The position numbers were made by a program, and so were the translations under genes. A DNA stretch of 33,445 bases. Source: Lachnospiraceae bacterium UBA7182. GTDB lineage: Bacteria; Bacillota; Clostridia; Lachnospirales; Lachnospiraceae. Below the pieces are notes generated by a model that saw nothing but the letters and a program-made list of their open reading frames with translations, was not told where the DNA came from and ran no database searches. Below are positions 21,015-31,000 of the stretch, one piece after another. Position 1 is the first letter of the stretch; each line of letters begins with the position of its first letter. The stretch covers positions 1 to 33,445 of the forward strand of contig DKVI01000100.1 of NCBI GenBank assembly GCA_002491115.1, read 5' to 3'.

Positions 21015-23654
21015 TTATTCCCCCAGACCGGCAAGCTGCCTTTTCACCTGATCCATCATCTGTGTGTATTTTTCCAGCTTTGCCTTTTCTTCCTGAATCT
21101 TGGCAGCGGGCGCTTTGCTTACAAATTTTTCATTGTTCAGCATACCGTTTACACGGGCCAGTTCTTTTGTAAGACGGGCTTCTTCTTTCTTTAAGCGCTC
21201 TTTTTCTTTCCCGATATCCACCAGTTCCGCCAGAGGAATATAAATCGCCGCCTCAGGTATAATCGTGGACACCGCATCCTGACCGATCCCTGTCTTGTCC
21301 GACTGAATCACCACTTCGCTGGCGAAGGAAAGTACCGAGAAAAAGACTCTGCCCCGTTCAAAAATATCCCGCACCTTCGGATTCTCGGATACCACATAGA
21401 CGGTCGCTTTCTTACTGTTGGGTACGTTCATATTGGCACGGGCGTTACGGATACCCCGGACCGCTTCTTTCATCGTCTCAATCTCATGCTCCTCGGAAGC
21501 GAACTCCCACTGCGCCTGATACACGGGCCAGTCGGAGATCATGATGGATTCTTCTCCGGACAGATTGCAGAAAATTTCTTCCGTAATAAAAGGCATGTAC
21601 GGATGCAGCATCTTCAGGGCATTGATTAATACCTGCTTTAACGTCCATAAAGCCGCGTCCCGGGTCTCATCTTCTTGATTCCACAGACGGGGTTTTACCA
21701 TCTCAATATACCAGTCACAAAACTCGTCCCATATAAAGTCATAGATCTTCTGTACGGCAATGCCCAGCTCAAAGCTGTCCATATTGTCGGTGACTTCCTT
21801 CGCCAGACGGTTTACTTTAGAGAGAATCCACCGGTCCGCGGCGGTGAGGCGGTTCCTGTCCACCGCTTCCACGGAAGGTTCATCCGCCATGTTCATCATA
21901 ATAAAGCGGGACGCGTTCCACACCTTGTTGGCAAAGTTACGGCTGGACTCCACGCGCTCCATATAAAAGCGCATATCATTGCCGGGTGCGTTGCCGGTTA
22001 CCAGCGTCAGACGCAGGGCGTCCGCGCCGTACTTGTCGATGATCTCCAGCGGGTCAATGCCGTTTCCGAGGGATTTGCTCATCTTGCGTCCCTGGGAATC
22101 TCTGACCAGTCCATGAATCAACACATGATGGAAAGGACTTTTTCCGGTCTGCTCATATCCGGAAAACACCATACGAATCACCCAGAAAAAGATAATATCA
22201 TATCCGGTTACCAGTACGTCCGTGGGATAAAAATAATCCAGCTCCTCTGTATCCTTTGGCCACCCCAGCGTGGAGAAGGGCCACAGCGCGGAGGAAAACC
22301 ATGTATCCAGCGTATCCGCATCCTGTGTCAGACGGGTACACCCGCATTTGGGACAGACAGCCGGCGCTTCTTTGGAGACAACGATCTCTCCGCAGTCGTC
22401 GCAATAGTAAGCCGGTATCCTGTGTCCCCACCAGAGCTGACGGGAAATACACCAGTCACGGATATTTTCCAGCCAGTGCAGGTAAATTTTGTCAAAACGC
22501 TCCGGTACAAAGGTAAGTTCTCCGTTTTTTACCGCCTCCATGGCAGGTTTGGCCAGTTCATCCATCTTTACAAACCACTGCTGTTTGATCAGAGGCTCCA
22601 CCGTAGTCCCGCATCTGTCATGGGTTCCTACGTTGTGGGAATGATCCGCCACTTTCACAAGAAGCCCCTCTTTTTGAAGGTCCTCCACAATGGCGGCCCT
22701 GGCCTCATAGCGTTCCATACCGTCATACCGGCTGCCCGGACAGCAGATGGTGGCATCGTCGTTCATGATATTGATCTCCGGCAGATTGTGCCTTTTTCCC
22801 ACCTCAAAGTCGTTGGGGTCGTGAGCCGGTGTGATCTTTACACAGCCGGTACCAAATTCCTGATCCACATAGGGGTCCGCTACTACCGGAATCTCCCGGT
22901 CTGTCAACGGAAGCTTTAATACCTTTCCGATCAGATGTTTATATCTTTCATCATCAGGGTTCACTGCCACCGCCGTGTCGCCCAGCATGGTCTCCGGGCG
23001 GGTGGTTGCGATCTCCACATACCCGCTGCCGTCGGCGATGGGATAGTTGATATGCCAGAAATGCCCCGCCTGTTCTTCATGCTCCACCTCCGCGTCGGAG
23101 ATGGAAGTCTTACATACCGGACACCAGTTAATGATCCGGGAACCTTTATAAATATACCCTTTTTCATACAGACGGATAAATACTTCCTGAACGGCCTCCG
23201 AGCAGCCTTCGTCCATGGTAAAACGCTCCCTGTCCCAGTCGCAGGAAGAACCCAGTTTCTTCAGCTGATTGATGATCGCCCCGCCGTATTCTTCTTTCCA
23301 CTGCCAGGCCCGTTTTAAAAACCCCTCCCGGCCAAGTTCCTGTTTGTCAATGCCTTCTTCTTTCAGCTGATTCGTCACCTTCACTTCTGTGGAGATGGAC
23401 GCGTGGTCCGTACCCGGCACCCACAGCGCGTTATATCCCTGCATCCTCTTATAACGGATTAAAATATCCTGAAGCGTCTCGTCCAGGGCATGTCCCATAT
23501 GCAGCTTTCCGGTTACGTTTGGCGGCGGAATCACAATGGTGAATGGTTTTTTACTTCTGTCCACTTCCGCATGAAAATATTTTCTGCCCATCCATTTGGC
23601 GTAAGTACGATCCTCGATGGCCGACGGATCATAGGTCTTCGCTAATTCTTTCAT
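21015..23654 (-). CDS. valS: Valine-tRNA ligase
   Basis: An 879-residue class I aminoacyl-tRNA synthetase. The HIGH motif is PPNVTGKLHMGHALDE (47-62), followed by the editing domain (TTRPETMLGDTAVAVNP), a zinc-binding CP insert (CDDCGEIV, CPKCGC), DTLDTWFSSALWPFS, and the KMSKS loop at GRKMSKSLGNGIDP. The C-terminal coiled-coil arm (LVDIGKEKERLKKEEARL onward) is the tRNA-binding tail typical of ValRS. It charges tRNA-Val with valine and hydrolyses mischarged threonine. AGAAGGAG precedes the ATG. It is preceded by a T-box leader and is first in the operon with folC, a small ORF and the TPR gene. Confidence 0.97.
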   Translation of the reverse strand: MKELAKTYDPSAIEDRTYAKWMGRKYFHAEVDRSKKPFTIVIPPPNVTGKLHMGHALDETLQDILIRYKRMQGYNALWVPGTDHASISTEVKVTNQLKEEGIDKQELGREGFLKRAWQWKEEYGGAIINQLKKLGSSCDWDRERFTMDEGCSEAVQEVFIRLYEKGYIYKGSRIINWCPVCKTSISDAEVEHEEQAGHFWHINYPIADGSGYVEIATTRPETMLGDTAVAVNPDDERYKHLIGKVLKLPLTDREIPVVADPYVDQEFGTGCVKITPAHDPNDFEVGKRHNLPEINIMNDDATICCPGSRYDGMERYEARAAIVEDLQKEGLLVKVADHSHNVGTHDRCGTTVEPLIKQQWFVKMDELAKPAMEAVKNGELTFVPERFDKIYLHWLENIRDWCISRQLWWGHRIPAYYCDDCGEIVVSKEAPAVCPKCGCTRLTQDADTLDTWFSSALWPFSTLGWPKDTEELDYFYPTDVLVTGYDIIFFWVIRMVFSGYEQTGKSPFHHVLIHGLVRDSQGRKMSKSLGNGIDPLEIIDKYGADALRLTLVTGNAPGNDMRFYMERVESSRNFANKVWNASRFIMMNMADEPSVEAVDRNRLTAADRWILSKVNRLAKEVTDNMDSFELGIAVQKIYDFIWDEFCDWYIEMVKPRLWNQEDETRDAALWTLKQVLINALKMLHPYMPFITEEIFCNLSGEESIMISDWPVYQAQWEFASEEHEIETMKEAVRGIRNARANMNVPNSKKATVYVVSENPKVRDIFERGRVFFSVLSFASEVVIQSDKTGIGQDAVSTIIPEAAIYIPLAELVDIGKEKERLKKEEARLTKELARVNGMLNNEKFVSKAPAAKIQEEKAKLEKYTQMMDQVKRQLAGLGE

Positions 23655-23731
23655 AAAATATGTTCTCCTTCTATCGCTTTATAATCAGTTCTGTACCTGC
23701 TTTTTCAGCAGCATGTGTATACGCAGTAAAG

Positions 23732-23766
23732 AAAACGCCCCCTGTACATGATCTGTACAAAGGGCG
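23732..23766 (-). terminator. T-box terminator ahead of valS
   Basis: On the minus strand, CGCCCTTTGTACA pairs with TGTACAGGGGGCG around GATCA and is followed by TTTTC. It forms when charged tRNA-Val is plentiful, stopping transcription before valS. Confidence 0.85.
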
Positions 23767-23982
23767 ACGTATCGCGGTACCACCTTTATTCGTATGAAAC
23801 TCATACCTCATTATCCTTAACGCGGATCAACGTGGACGCTTACCTCATTCCTTTCGGCGCCCCGGCTCCAAAGCTACCTTCCCCATGTCCTTTTGCGAAG
23901 CCATCTTCCAGCCTGCGGATGGCTCTCTCTGTCGCCGGCACTGCCTGGGTACTCCTCTTCTTCCTGGCCTTTGTCATTTAGG
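23732..23982 (-). ncRNA. T-box leader (valine)
   Basis: On the minus strand the T-box sequence AAAGGTGGTACCGCG (23787-23773) is perfect and lies just before the terminator, allowing the antiterminator alternative. Farther upstream is stem I, with an AGTA bulge typical of the specifier loop, an AGAGAG apical motif and a GGAAG segment. The best specifier codon is GTA (Val) in GGAAGGTAGC, at about 23875, placed by partial pairing; this is an inference. Uncharged tRNA-Val would stabilise the antiterminator and turn on valS and folC. Confidence 0.92.
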
Positions 23983-23984
23983 AT

Positions 23985-24013
23985 AGTTTAGACGGAAAAA
24001 AACACTTTGTCAA
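23985..24013 (-). promoter_or_regulatory. Sigma-A promoter of the T-box/valS operon
   Basis: On the minus strand, TTGACA (24013-24008), 17-base spacer, TAAACT (23990-23985). Confidence 0.7.
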
Positions 24014-24071
24014 GGGCAGGCAGAAGAGATTAAGAAAAATTTAAAAAAATCAGGGTCCTTTTACAACTTTA

Positions 24072-24101
24072 TTGACACCCCCGCCCTGCTTTTGCTAAAA
24101 T
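24072..24101 (+). promoter_or_regulatory. Sigma-A promoter of dapL
   Basis: TTGACA (24072-24077), 18-base spacer, TAAAAT (24096-24101), 46 bases ahead of the ATG. No lysine riboswitch is seen in this short leader. Confidence 0.7.
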
Positions 24102-24147
24102 ACCTCTGAACCTATCATACCTTGTTAAAAGAAAGGACTGAACATAC

Positions 24148-25353
24148 ATGCCAAAATTAAATGAGAACTATCTCAATCTGAAAGAAAGCTATCTGTTCTC
24201 CGAGATCGCCCACCGCACGGCCGACTATGTGAAAAACAACCCGGAAAAAGGCGCGCAGATCATCCGCCTGGGAATCGGCGATGTGACAAGACCTCTGGGA
24301 AAAGTTGTGTTAGACGCGCTGCATGAAGGCGTGGACGCCATGTCCGCATCTGATACCTTCAAAGGCTACGGCCCGGAGCAGGGGTACGAAGCGACCCGAA
24401 ACGCCATCTCGGCTTATTATAAGAAAAACGGCGTGGACGTGGACACGGACGCCATCTTTATCTCCGACGGCGCCAAAAGCGATACCGGAAATATCACCGA
24501 TCTGTTCGGAAGCGGCAACGTGATCCTGATCCCTGACCCGGTCTATCCGGTCTATGTGGACTCCAACATCATGCGGGGCAATACGATCACCTATATCTCC
24601 GGCAACGCGGACAATCATTTTCTTCCGATGCCCGACAAAAATCAGCACGCGGATATCATCTATATTTGCTCGCCCAACAATCCTACCGGCGCATGTTACA
24701 ATAAAGAGCAGCTAAAAGAATGGGTGGATTACGCCCTGGCCAATGAAGCGATCATCCTGTTTGACTCCGCCTATGAGGCCTTTATATCCGACCCGGAACT
24801 TCCAAGAAGCATCTTCGCCATCGAAGGCGCGAAAAAATGCGCCATCGAGTTCTGCTCTCTGTCCAAGACCGCCGGTTTCACCGGTACCCGCTGCGGCTAT
24901 ACGGTCGTACCCAAAGAGTTGACCTTTACCGCCTCCACCGGAGCCGTAATGTCCTTAAACAGTATGTGGAACCGCCGTCAGTGTACCAAATTCAATGGTA
25001 CCTCCTACATTGTGCAAAAGGGGGCTGAGGTGGTATTCTCGGAGGAAGGCATCAAAGAGTGCCAGGAAAACATCCAGTATTATAAAAACAACGCCAAAGT
25101 GATCGCGGATACGCTCACAAGACTCGGTATCCGTTTCTTCGGAGGGATCAACTCTCCGTACATCTGGTTTGAATGCCCGGACGGCATGGATTCCTGGGCA
25201 TGCTTTGACTTCCTTCTGACAAAGATCCAGGTGGTCGGTACACCCGGCGCAGGCTTCGGCGAAAACGGGAAAAATTTCTTCCGTCTTACTTCTTTCGGAA
25301 ATTATGAAAAGACAGTGGAAGCGATGGAACGATTTGAAAAACTGTTTGGTTAA
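24148..25353 (+). CDS. dapL: LL-diaminopimelate aminotransferase
   Basis: A 401-residue fold-type I PLP enzyme. It opens LNENYLNLKESYLFSEIAHR, a DapL hallmark, with IRLGIGDVTRPL, YGPEQGYEATR, the Asn-Pro motif CSPNNPTGACYN, FDSAYEAFI, and the PLP-lysine segment SLSKTAGFTGTRCGY. It converts tetrahydrodipicolinate plus glutamate to LL-diaminopimelate in one step, bypassing the acyl-intermediate route to lysine and the peptidoglycan cross-linking amino acid. Length and motif order match the family. It is transcribed alone, with AAAGGA before the ATG and a strong terminator after the stop. Confidence 0.95.
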   Translation: MPKLNENYLNLKESYLFSEIAHRTADYVKNNPEKGAQIIRLGIGDVTRPLGKVVLDALHEGVDAMSASDTFKGYGPEQGYEATRNAISAYYKKNGVDVDTDAIFISDGAKSDTGNITDLFGSGNVILIPDPVYPVYVDSNIMRGNTITYISGNADNHFLPMPDKNQHADIIYICSPNNPTGACYNKEQLKEWVDYALANEAIILFDSAYEAFISDPELPRSIFAIEGAKKCAIEFCSLSKTAGFTGTRCGYTVVPKELTFTASTGAVMSLNSMWNRRQCTKFNGTSYIVQKGAEVVFSEEGIKECQENIQYYKNNAKVIADTLTRLGIRFFGGINSPYIWFECPDGMDSWACFDFLLTKIQVVGTPGAGFGENGKNFFRLTSFGNYEKTVEAMERFEKLFG

Positions 25354-25371
25354 TCTTTCAATGAATTTTCC

Positions 25372-25403
25372 AAAGGCGCGCCGGAGATCCTGCGCGCCTT
25401 TTT
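25372..25403 (+). terminator. Terminator of dapL (partly two-way)
   Basis: A perfect 10-bp stem, AAAGGCGCGC (25372-25381) with GCGCGCCTTT (25392-25401), is followed by T residues on the plus strand. On the minus strand it is followed by only TTT, so it may also weakly end the GTPase-nuclease gene. Confidence 0.85.
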
Positions 25404-25412
25404 ACTGTATAT

Positions 25413-28097
25413 TTATTCCAGGTTCTTTTTACCAAGCCTGACTTCCTTTAACTGTTCTGCCAGCTCCTCCGGCAGAGAATCAAACAGATAGTTTTTATTT
25501 CTGGGAACCTTTTCCATATAATTTTCGCGGATCTCCTGATTCATGCGTTCCACCTCTTCCTTCAGTTCTCTGGCGGACATGGTAGTACAGCCCTGCCCCC
25601 GGATGATGATCTGCTCCAGGCCGTCAGAGGTTGCCACGGTCACATGATATTTCCGTCCGATCTCATGGGCCGTTCTCTCGATATACTGATCCGCCGTCTC
25701 CGCCTCCCGGGTGTAGACCACATGAATGTTATGATATTTCACCGTCTCCTCTATATGCCCTTCCACGCGGTAAGCATCAAATACGAGGATCAAACTGCAT
25801 TTTTTAAATCCCTGATAATTACACATCACATCCATCAGCCTGCCTCTGGCGCTGTCCACATTCTCTCCGGCAAGCTCGCTTAATTCCTCCCAGGCAAAGA
25901 TGATATTGTATCCGTCCACCAGCAGATATTCGGGAACTTTTTCTTTCGGTTTATAAGGCCGGGGCCTGGATACAGGGCCGCTTCCATATACCTGCCTGCG
26001 GGCATGTGCGTCTCTTGTCCGGTCTTTAGGCTGTCCATAGGTGCGGATAAAGATTTCCTCCAGTTCCTTTTCATCCTGAACGGTGCTGGGCGGCAAAGCG
26101 GACGCCTTCTTCTTTCCCGGATTGATAACAGCACTTTCTTTTTCCCGGCTGTCCGCCGTTATACTTTCCAGATGCATATGGTCTTTGACTTCATACCAGG
26201 GAACGATCGTCCCCGCCCCATGGTAGCAGAACACGGAATCCGGAGAATTATCCGTATCCGCTTCCGGATCATACAAAATCCGCTCTAAAACTTCCTGTGT
26301 ATTGTGACAGGGGGCGTATCCCTTCAGGCTGGAAAAAAGCCGCCCTTCGCCCCGGGTATAAGAAGCCACCTCCTGCTGATAGTTCTGCATGGCGGCAACC
26401 GGCGCAGTTCCGGTAAGGACAGACATCTCCCCCGAAGGTACAGGCGCTTCAAAAGAAGCATGCATTTTGTCCAGATCCGTCATGGCGCGCCCTACCGTAT
26501 CAGACGGGAGCTCCAGGCGAAATTCATAATACGGCTCTAAAAGTATACTCTGCGCCTGCATCAGCCCCTGACGGACCGCCCGGTAAGTGGCCTGCCTGAA
26601 ATCTCCGCCTTCTGTATGCTTATTATGGGCTTTGCCGGATACCAGCGTAATCTGCATATCCGTGATCTCGGAGCCGGTCAGCACCCCCAGATGCGTCTTC
26701 TCTTCCAGATGGGTCAGTATCAGCCTCTGCCAGTTTCGATTCAAAAGGTCTTCTGAGCAGGATGAGGAAAATATAAGACCGCTGCCCGGCTCTCCTGGTT
26801 CCAGCAGAAGGTGTACTTCCGCATAATGCCGAAGGGGTTCAAAATGCCCGACTCCTTCCACCGGACCGGCGATCGTCTCTTTGTATACGATCCGCCCTTC
26901 TCCAAAATCCACAGACACGTCAAACCGTTCCCGGATCAGAACTTTCAAAACCTCCGTCTGGACTTCCCCCATCAACTGCGCCTGAAGCTCGCCCAGACGC
27001 TCGTCCCACCGGATATGAAGCTCCGGCAGTTCTTCTTCCAGTGTCCTAAGCTTTCCCATCATCTGCACGGGATCACAGCCGGAGGGAAGTTCGATTCGGT
27101 AGGTCAGCACCGGTTCTAAAAGGGGCATATCCGAATCCTTCTCGGCGCCAAGCCCCTCTCCTGCATACGATTTTGTCAGTCCTGTCACGGCACAGACGCA
27201 GCCTGCCTCCGCCTCGTTTACCGTCTCATACTTTTCCCCTGAATAGAGCCGGATCTGATTGACCTTTTCCTCCCAGGCATCCTCTTTTCTGCCTCCCGAT
27301 AAAAGCGTCTTTACTTTTAATCCGCCCCCGGTCACTTTCATCCAGGTCAGACGGTTCCCCTGGGCGTCCCGGCTGATTTTAAATACTTTCGCGCCGAATG
27401 TGTCTTTATACACAGGCGGCTTTGCATAAGTCTTCAACCCCTCCAGAAATACATCCACGCCTTCTTCCTGTAAAGCGGAACCAAAATAACAGGGAAACAC
27501 TTTTCGCTTTGCGACCAGGCGGAAAATATCCTCCTTGCATACTTCGCCGTCCGCCAGGTATTTTTCCAGCACTTCCTCGTCGCACATGGCCAGTTCCTCC
27601 GAAAATACCTCCGCAGAAACATCGCGTCCAAAATCCACGCACCTGTCGTCCAGTTTTTCTTTCAGTTCTTTTAAGAGAGCCTCCCTGTCTGCCTGCTCCT
27701 GGTCCATTTTGTTGACAAAAAGAAAGACAGGAACCTGATAGCGTTTCAGCAGTTTCCACAAAGTCTGCGTATGCCCCTGTACGCCGTCCGCGCCGCTTAT
27801 GAGCAGAACGGCATAGTCCAGTACCTGCAATACACGTTCCATCTCCGCACAGAAATCCACATGACCGGGCGTGTCAAGAAGGGTGAACCTCTGGCCGTCC
27901 AGGGAGAATAAAGCCTGCTTGGAAAAAATTGTGATACCTCTCTTACGCTCCAGTTCATGGGTATCTAAAAACGTATCTTTATGATCCACCCGTCCCATTT
28001 TACGAATTACACCGCTTAAGGACAAAATACACTCTGAAAGGGTCGTTTTGCCGGCATCCACATGGGCCAGCATGGCAATACATATATTAGGGGTCAT
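25413..28097 (-). CDS. TetM-like translational GTPase fused to a YacP/Rae1-type NYN nuclease
   Basis: The ATG at 28097 is chosen because the protein then begins MTPNICIAMLAHVDAGKTT, like Tet(M), and overlaps the upstream stop as ATGA. The 894 residues comprise a G domain (P-loop AHVDAGKTT, RGIT, DTPGH, NKMD, SAL), EF-G-type domains II-V (for example SYAGEGLGAE, FEPLRHYAEVHLLLEPG), a linker (about 625-715), then from about 721 a YacP-like NYN domain: YLLVDGYNIIFAWEE, VFDAYRVEG, EAETADQYIE and VATSDGLEQ, with all expected acidic residues. In Bacillus subtilis the stand-alone YacP (Rae1) cuts mRNA in the ribosomal A site, the site EF-G-like factors enter. The fusion suggests a ribosome-directed factor that both remodels the A site and cuts mRNA (inference). 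Tetracycline resistance is possible but not shown. Confidence 0.9.
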   Translation of the reverse strand: MTPNICIAMLAHVDAGKTTLSECILSLSGVIRKMGRVDHKDTFLDTHELERKRGITIFSKQALFSLDGQRFTLLDTPGHVDFCAEMERVLQVLDYAVLLISGADGVQGHTQTLWKLLKRYQVPVFLFVNKMDQEQADREALLKELKEKLDDRCVDFGRDVSAEVFSEELAMCDEEVLEKYLADGEVCKEDIFRLVAKRKVFPCYFGSALQEEGVDVFLEGLKTYAKPPVYKDTFGAKVFKISRDAQGNRLTWMKVTGGGLKVKTLLSGGRKEDAWEEKVNQIRLYSGEKYETVNEAEAGCVCAVTGLTKSYAGEGLGAEKDSDMPLLEPVLTYRIELPSGCDPVQMMGKLRTLEEELPELHIRWDERLGELQAQLMGEVQTEVLKVLIRERFDVSVDFGEGRIVYKETIAGPVEGVGHFEPLRHYAEVHLLLEPGEPGSGLIFSSSCSEDLLNRNWQRLILTHLEEKTHLGVLTGSEITDMQITLVSGKAHNKHTEGGDFRQATYRAVRQGLMQAQSILLEPYYEFRLELPSDTVGRAMTDLDKMHASFEAPVPSGEMSVLTGTAPVAAMQNYQQEVASYTRGEGRLFSSLKGYAPCHNTQEVLERILYDPEADTDNSPDSVFCYHGAGTIVPWYEVKDHMHLESITADSREKESAVINPGKKKASALPPSTVQDEKELEEIFIRTYGQPKDRTRDAHARRQVYGSGPVSRPRPYKPKEKVPEYLLVDGYNIIFAWEELSELAGENVDSARGRLMDVMCNYQGFKKCSLILVFDAYRVEGHIEETVKYHNIHVVYTREAETADQYIERTAHEIGRKYHVTVATSDGLEQIIIRGQGCTTMSARELKEEVERMNQEIRENYMEKVPRNKNYLFDSLPEELAEQLKEVRLGKKNLE

Positions 28098-31000
28098 ACT
28101 ATGCCTGCTGCCGGATCTATGCCTCCCTGCCATAAGGCAGCCTGGGCTTCTTTGATCGTAAATGTTTTATTGATTGTCCCTTTGAAATTTCCCTTTCCTT
28201 TTATGACAATCGTCGCTCTCTTACTGCCGGTTGTGGCTTTTTTATTGTTCTTGTAAGAGATTGTGTAGTCTTTTCCTTCTAAAAGCGTTTTTCCGTTGAA
28301 GGTAAGCTGCGGCCTTGGTTTCGCGGCGCCGTTCTTTAAGGTTTCCTCTTCGATCTGATCCAGACCTTTCAGCTTTTGGCTGCCTGCCGCTTCCTTCGCG
28401 TCTTTCTTCAGGTCGAAGGCCGTGATCTTGAAGGTCACGCGCTTTGTACCAATATATCCGCTCTCTTCCTTCCCTTTCAGGATGACGGCCGCGGTTCCTG
28501 CATCCATATTATTTTCATAGGAAACCTCATAGTCCGTGCCTTCTTTAAGCGTGTTTGTCACTCCCTTTTCCTTAAAAGTAACTTCCAGATCGTTTAAAAC
28601 GACCTCATTCCCTGTATACACCCTGGGCCTTATTTTCCCGACTCTGACTTTGCTCATAAGTGTCGGGGCGCCGTCGGCTCCCGGGTCCACGATCGTCAGC
28701 TTCACAGTCTTTTCGCCTGTGAAATTAGTGCCTTTGGCCTTTAATTTGATTTCATACTCGCCCGGATCCTTGTAAGCATTTTCACCATCTATCGTAAAAT
28801 CTTTGTTCTTTGCCAGTTTTTTGCCGTTCCAGAATAGTTCCGGAACCTGTTTCCGGCTCTTTTTGCTTTTTGCGGCCGCCATATCGTTCGCTTTGACGTC
28901 CGCGAGGTTTACTGGCATGATGGAAAAGGCCAGATCCATTGATTTTTTTCCTGTCTGCTTTTGGCAGTCCTCTCGATAAGCGCCTTTGAATGTGACAGTG
29001 ATCGTTGGCGCTTTTTCCGCGGAGACGGAGCACGCCTTTGTATTGTACTTATATTTAACCGTGTAATCCAGCCCTTCGATCAGACGGTCCGAATTTTTAT
29101 ATATGCGTACCGCAGGCTTGACGGCGCTTCCGGTGTAGGATACGCTTTTTGCGTAAGCAGCCCACAGAATACCCTCTGCCTCTTCTTCGTCCGGTATTTT
29201 CGGCATATCGTCCATGTCCCCCGGCAGCACCTGGCCTTTCACCTCCAGCCACTTTGCGTACAAAATCAGGTCGTTTTCTACGATATCCTTTCCAAAATCC
29301 CACGGCGTTATGCAGGCTGCGTCCCTGTACCAGCCTTTAAAGATAAATCCTTCCGCGCTCGGGCTGGCGGGTTCTTTCACCAGGCTTCCTTTCGCAAGAT
29401 CTTTATAGTCTGCTCCGGTATATTCCGGAAGGGCGGTCCCCTTCCCCTGCAGATCAAAGGTTACGCCATAAGTCTCCTCAGCCGTCCGGCTTTCCTCCCA
29501 GCACGCATACAGGGTCAGATTGCCTTCTATCTTATCCGTTTCAAAATTCCATAGTACCGTGCAGGCAGCATCCTTATACCAGCCTTTAAAGGTATAACCT
29601 TCCGCGCTCGGGCTGGCGGGTTCTTTTACCAGACTTCCTTTCGCAAGATCTTTATAGTCTGCTCCGGTATATTCCGGAAGGGCGGTCCCCTTTCCCTGCA
29701 GTTCAAAGGTTACGACATAAGTTGCCTCAGCCGTCCCGGTTTCCTCCCAGCACGCATACAGGGTCAGATTGCCTTCTATCCTATCCGTTGCAAAATCCCA
29801 CGGTTCTGTACAGGCAGCATCCTTATACCAGCCTTTAAAAGTATAACCTTCCGCGCTCGGACTGGCGGGTTCTTTCACTTGATCCCCTTTCGCAAGATCT
29901 TTATAATCTGCTCCGGTATATTCCGGAAGGGCGATTCCCTTTCCCTGGAGATCGAAAGTCACGGTATACAAAACTTCCTGTTCGGGGGACACCGTAAGCG
30001 TCACGGTCGTTTTCAGACCGCGGCATTCGATCTCCAGTTTCTTTTCCCCGGGGACAGACATGTTGATTTCGTCCGCATTCGTGGTGAAATCAGTAGCCTC
30101 CACCGGCTCTTCGATTCCTCTGTCGCTGCAGTAAACTACTTTCAAATCGCTCACATCAAGCGTTTCCCCGCACAGATAGGCTGTTTTCATTTTTACAGCC
30201 TTGAGACGCGGATAGTTGACGTCGGGTTTTTTACCTTTTGCAACTATTACACTACTGGACTGCTGATTCCAAAGTTCGGTAATGACATTGCCGTCTTCGG
30301 CATACCATGCATCGTCGCCGACGGGAAGAAGGAAAGGCGCTTTCATGTTTACAGGCGCTTCAATCTGCGCAAGACGGTTGCAAAAATAAAAAATACCACC
30401 CGCAGCCTCCAGACCTGCAAGATTAAAATGACTGAGATCCAGGCTTGTCAGACTGATGCACTCATCAAACATGCTCCTCATATCGGTTACCTTTGTGGTA
30501 TCCGAAGGACTGAAATCCAGGTTTACTAAATTGTCGCATTTCTCAAACATACCCATCATGCTGGTTACCTCCGCAGTATTTAAACTGCCGGCGCGTAAAC
30601 CTGCCAGGCGGCTGCAGCCGCTGAACATACGACTCATGTCGGTTACGCTCCCGGTATCCAGGCTGCTGATATCCAGGCTTTCCAAACTGCTGCAGTCGCT
30701 GAACATATAACTCATATTGGTTACTTCTGCGGTATTTAAACTGCTGATATCCAGGTTTTCCAAACTACTGCAGAAGCTAAACATACTACCCATATCGGTT
30801 ACTTTGGCGGTATTTAATTTACTGATATTCAGACTTGTCAGACTGCTGCAGCCGCTAAACATACACACCATTCCTGTTACATTCGCAGTATCTAAACCAC
30901 TAACATCCAGGCTTGCCAAACTGTTACAGTCGCTGAACATATAACTCATATCGGTCACTTTTGCAGTATTCAATGGACCGAGGTCCAGGCTTGTCAAACC

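Noticed and set aside
21675..22919. 414-residue open frame antisense to valS
   Set aside because: It is a frame shadow of a conserved gene, with no ribosome binding site or recognisable domain.
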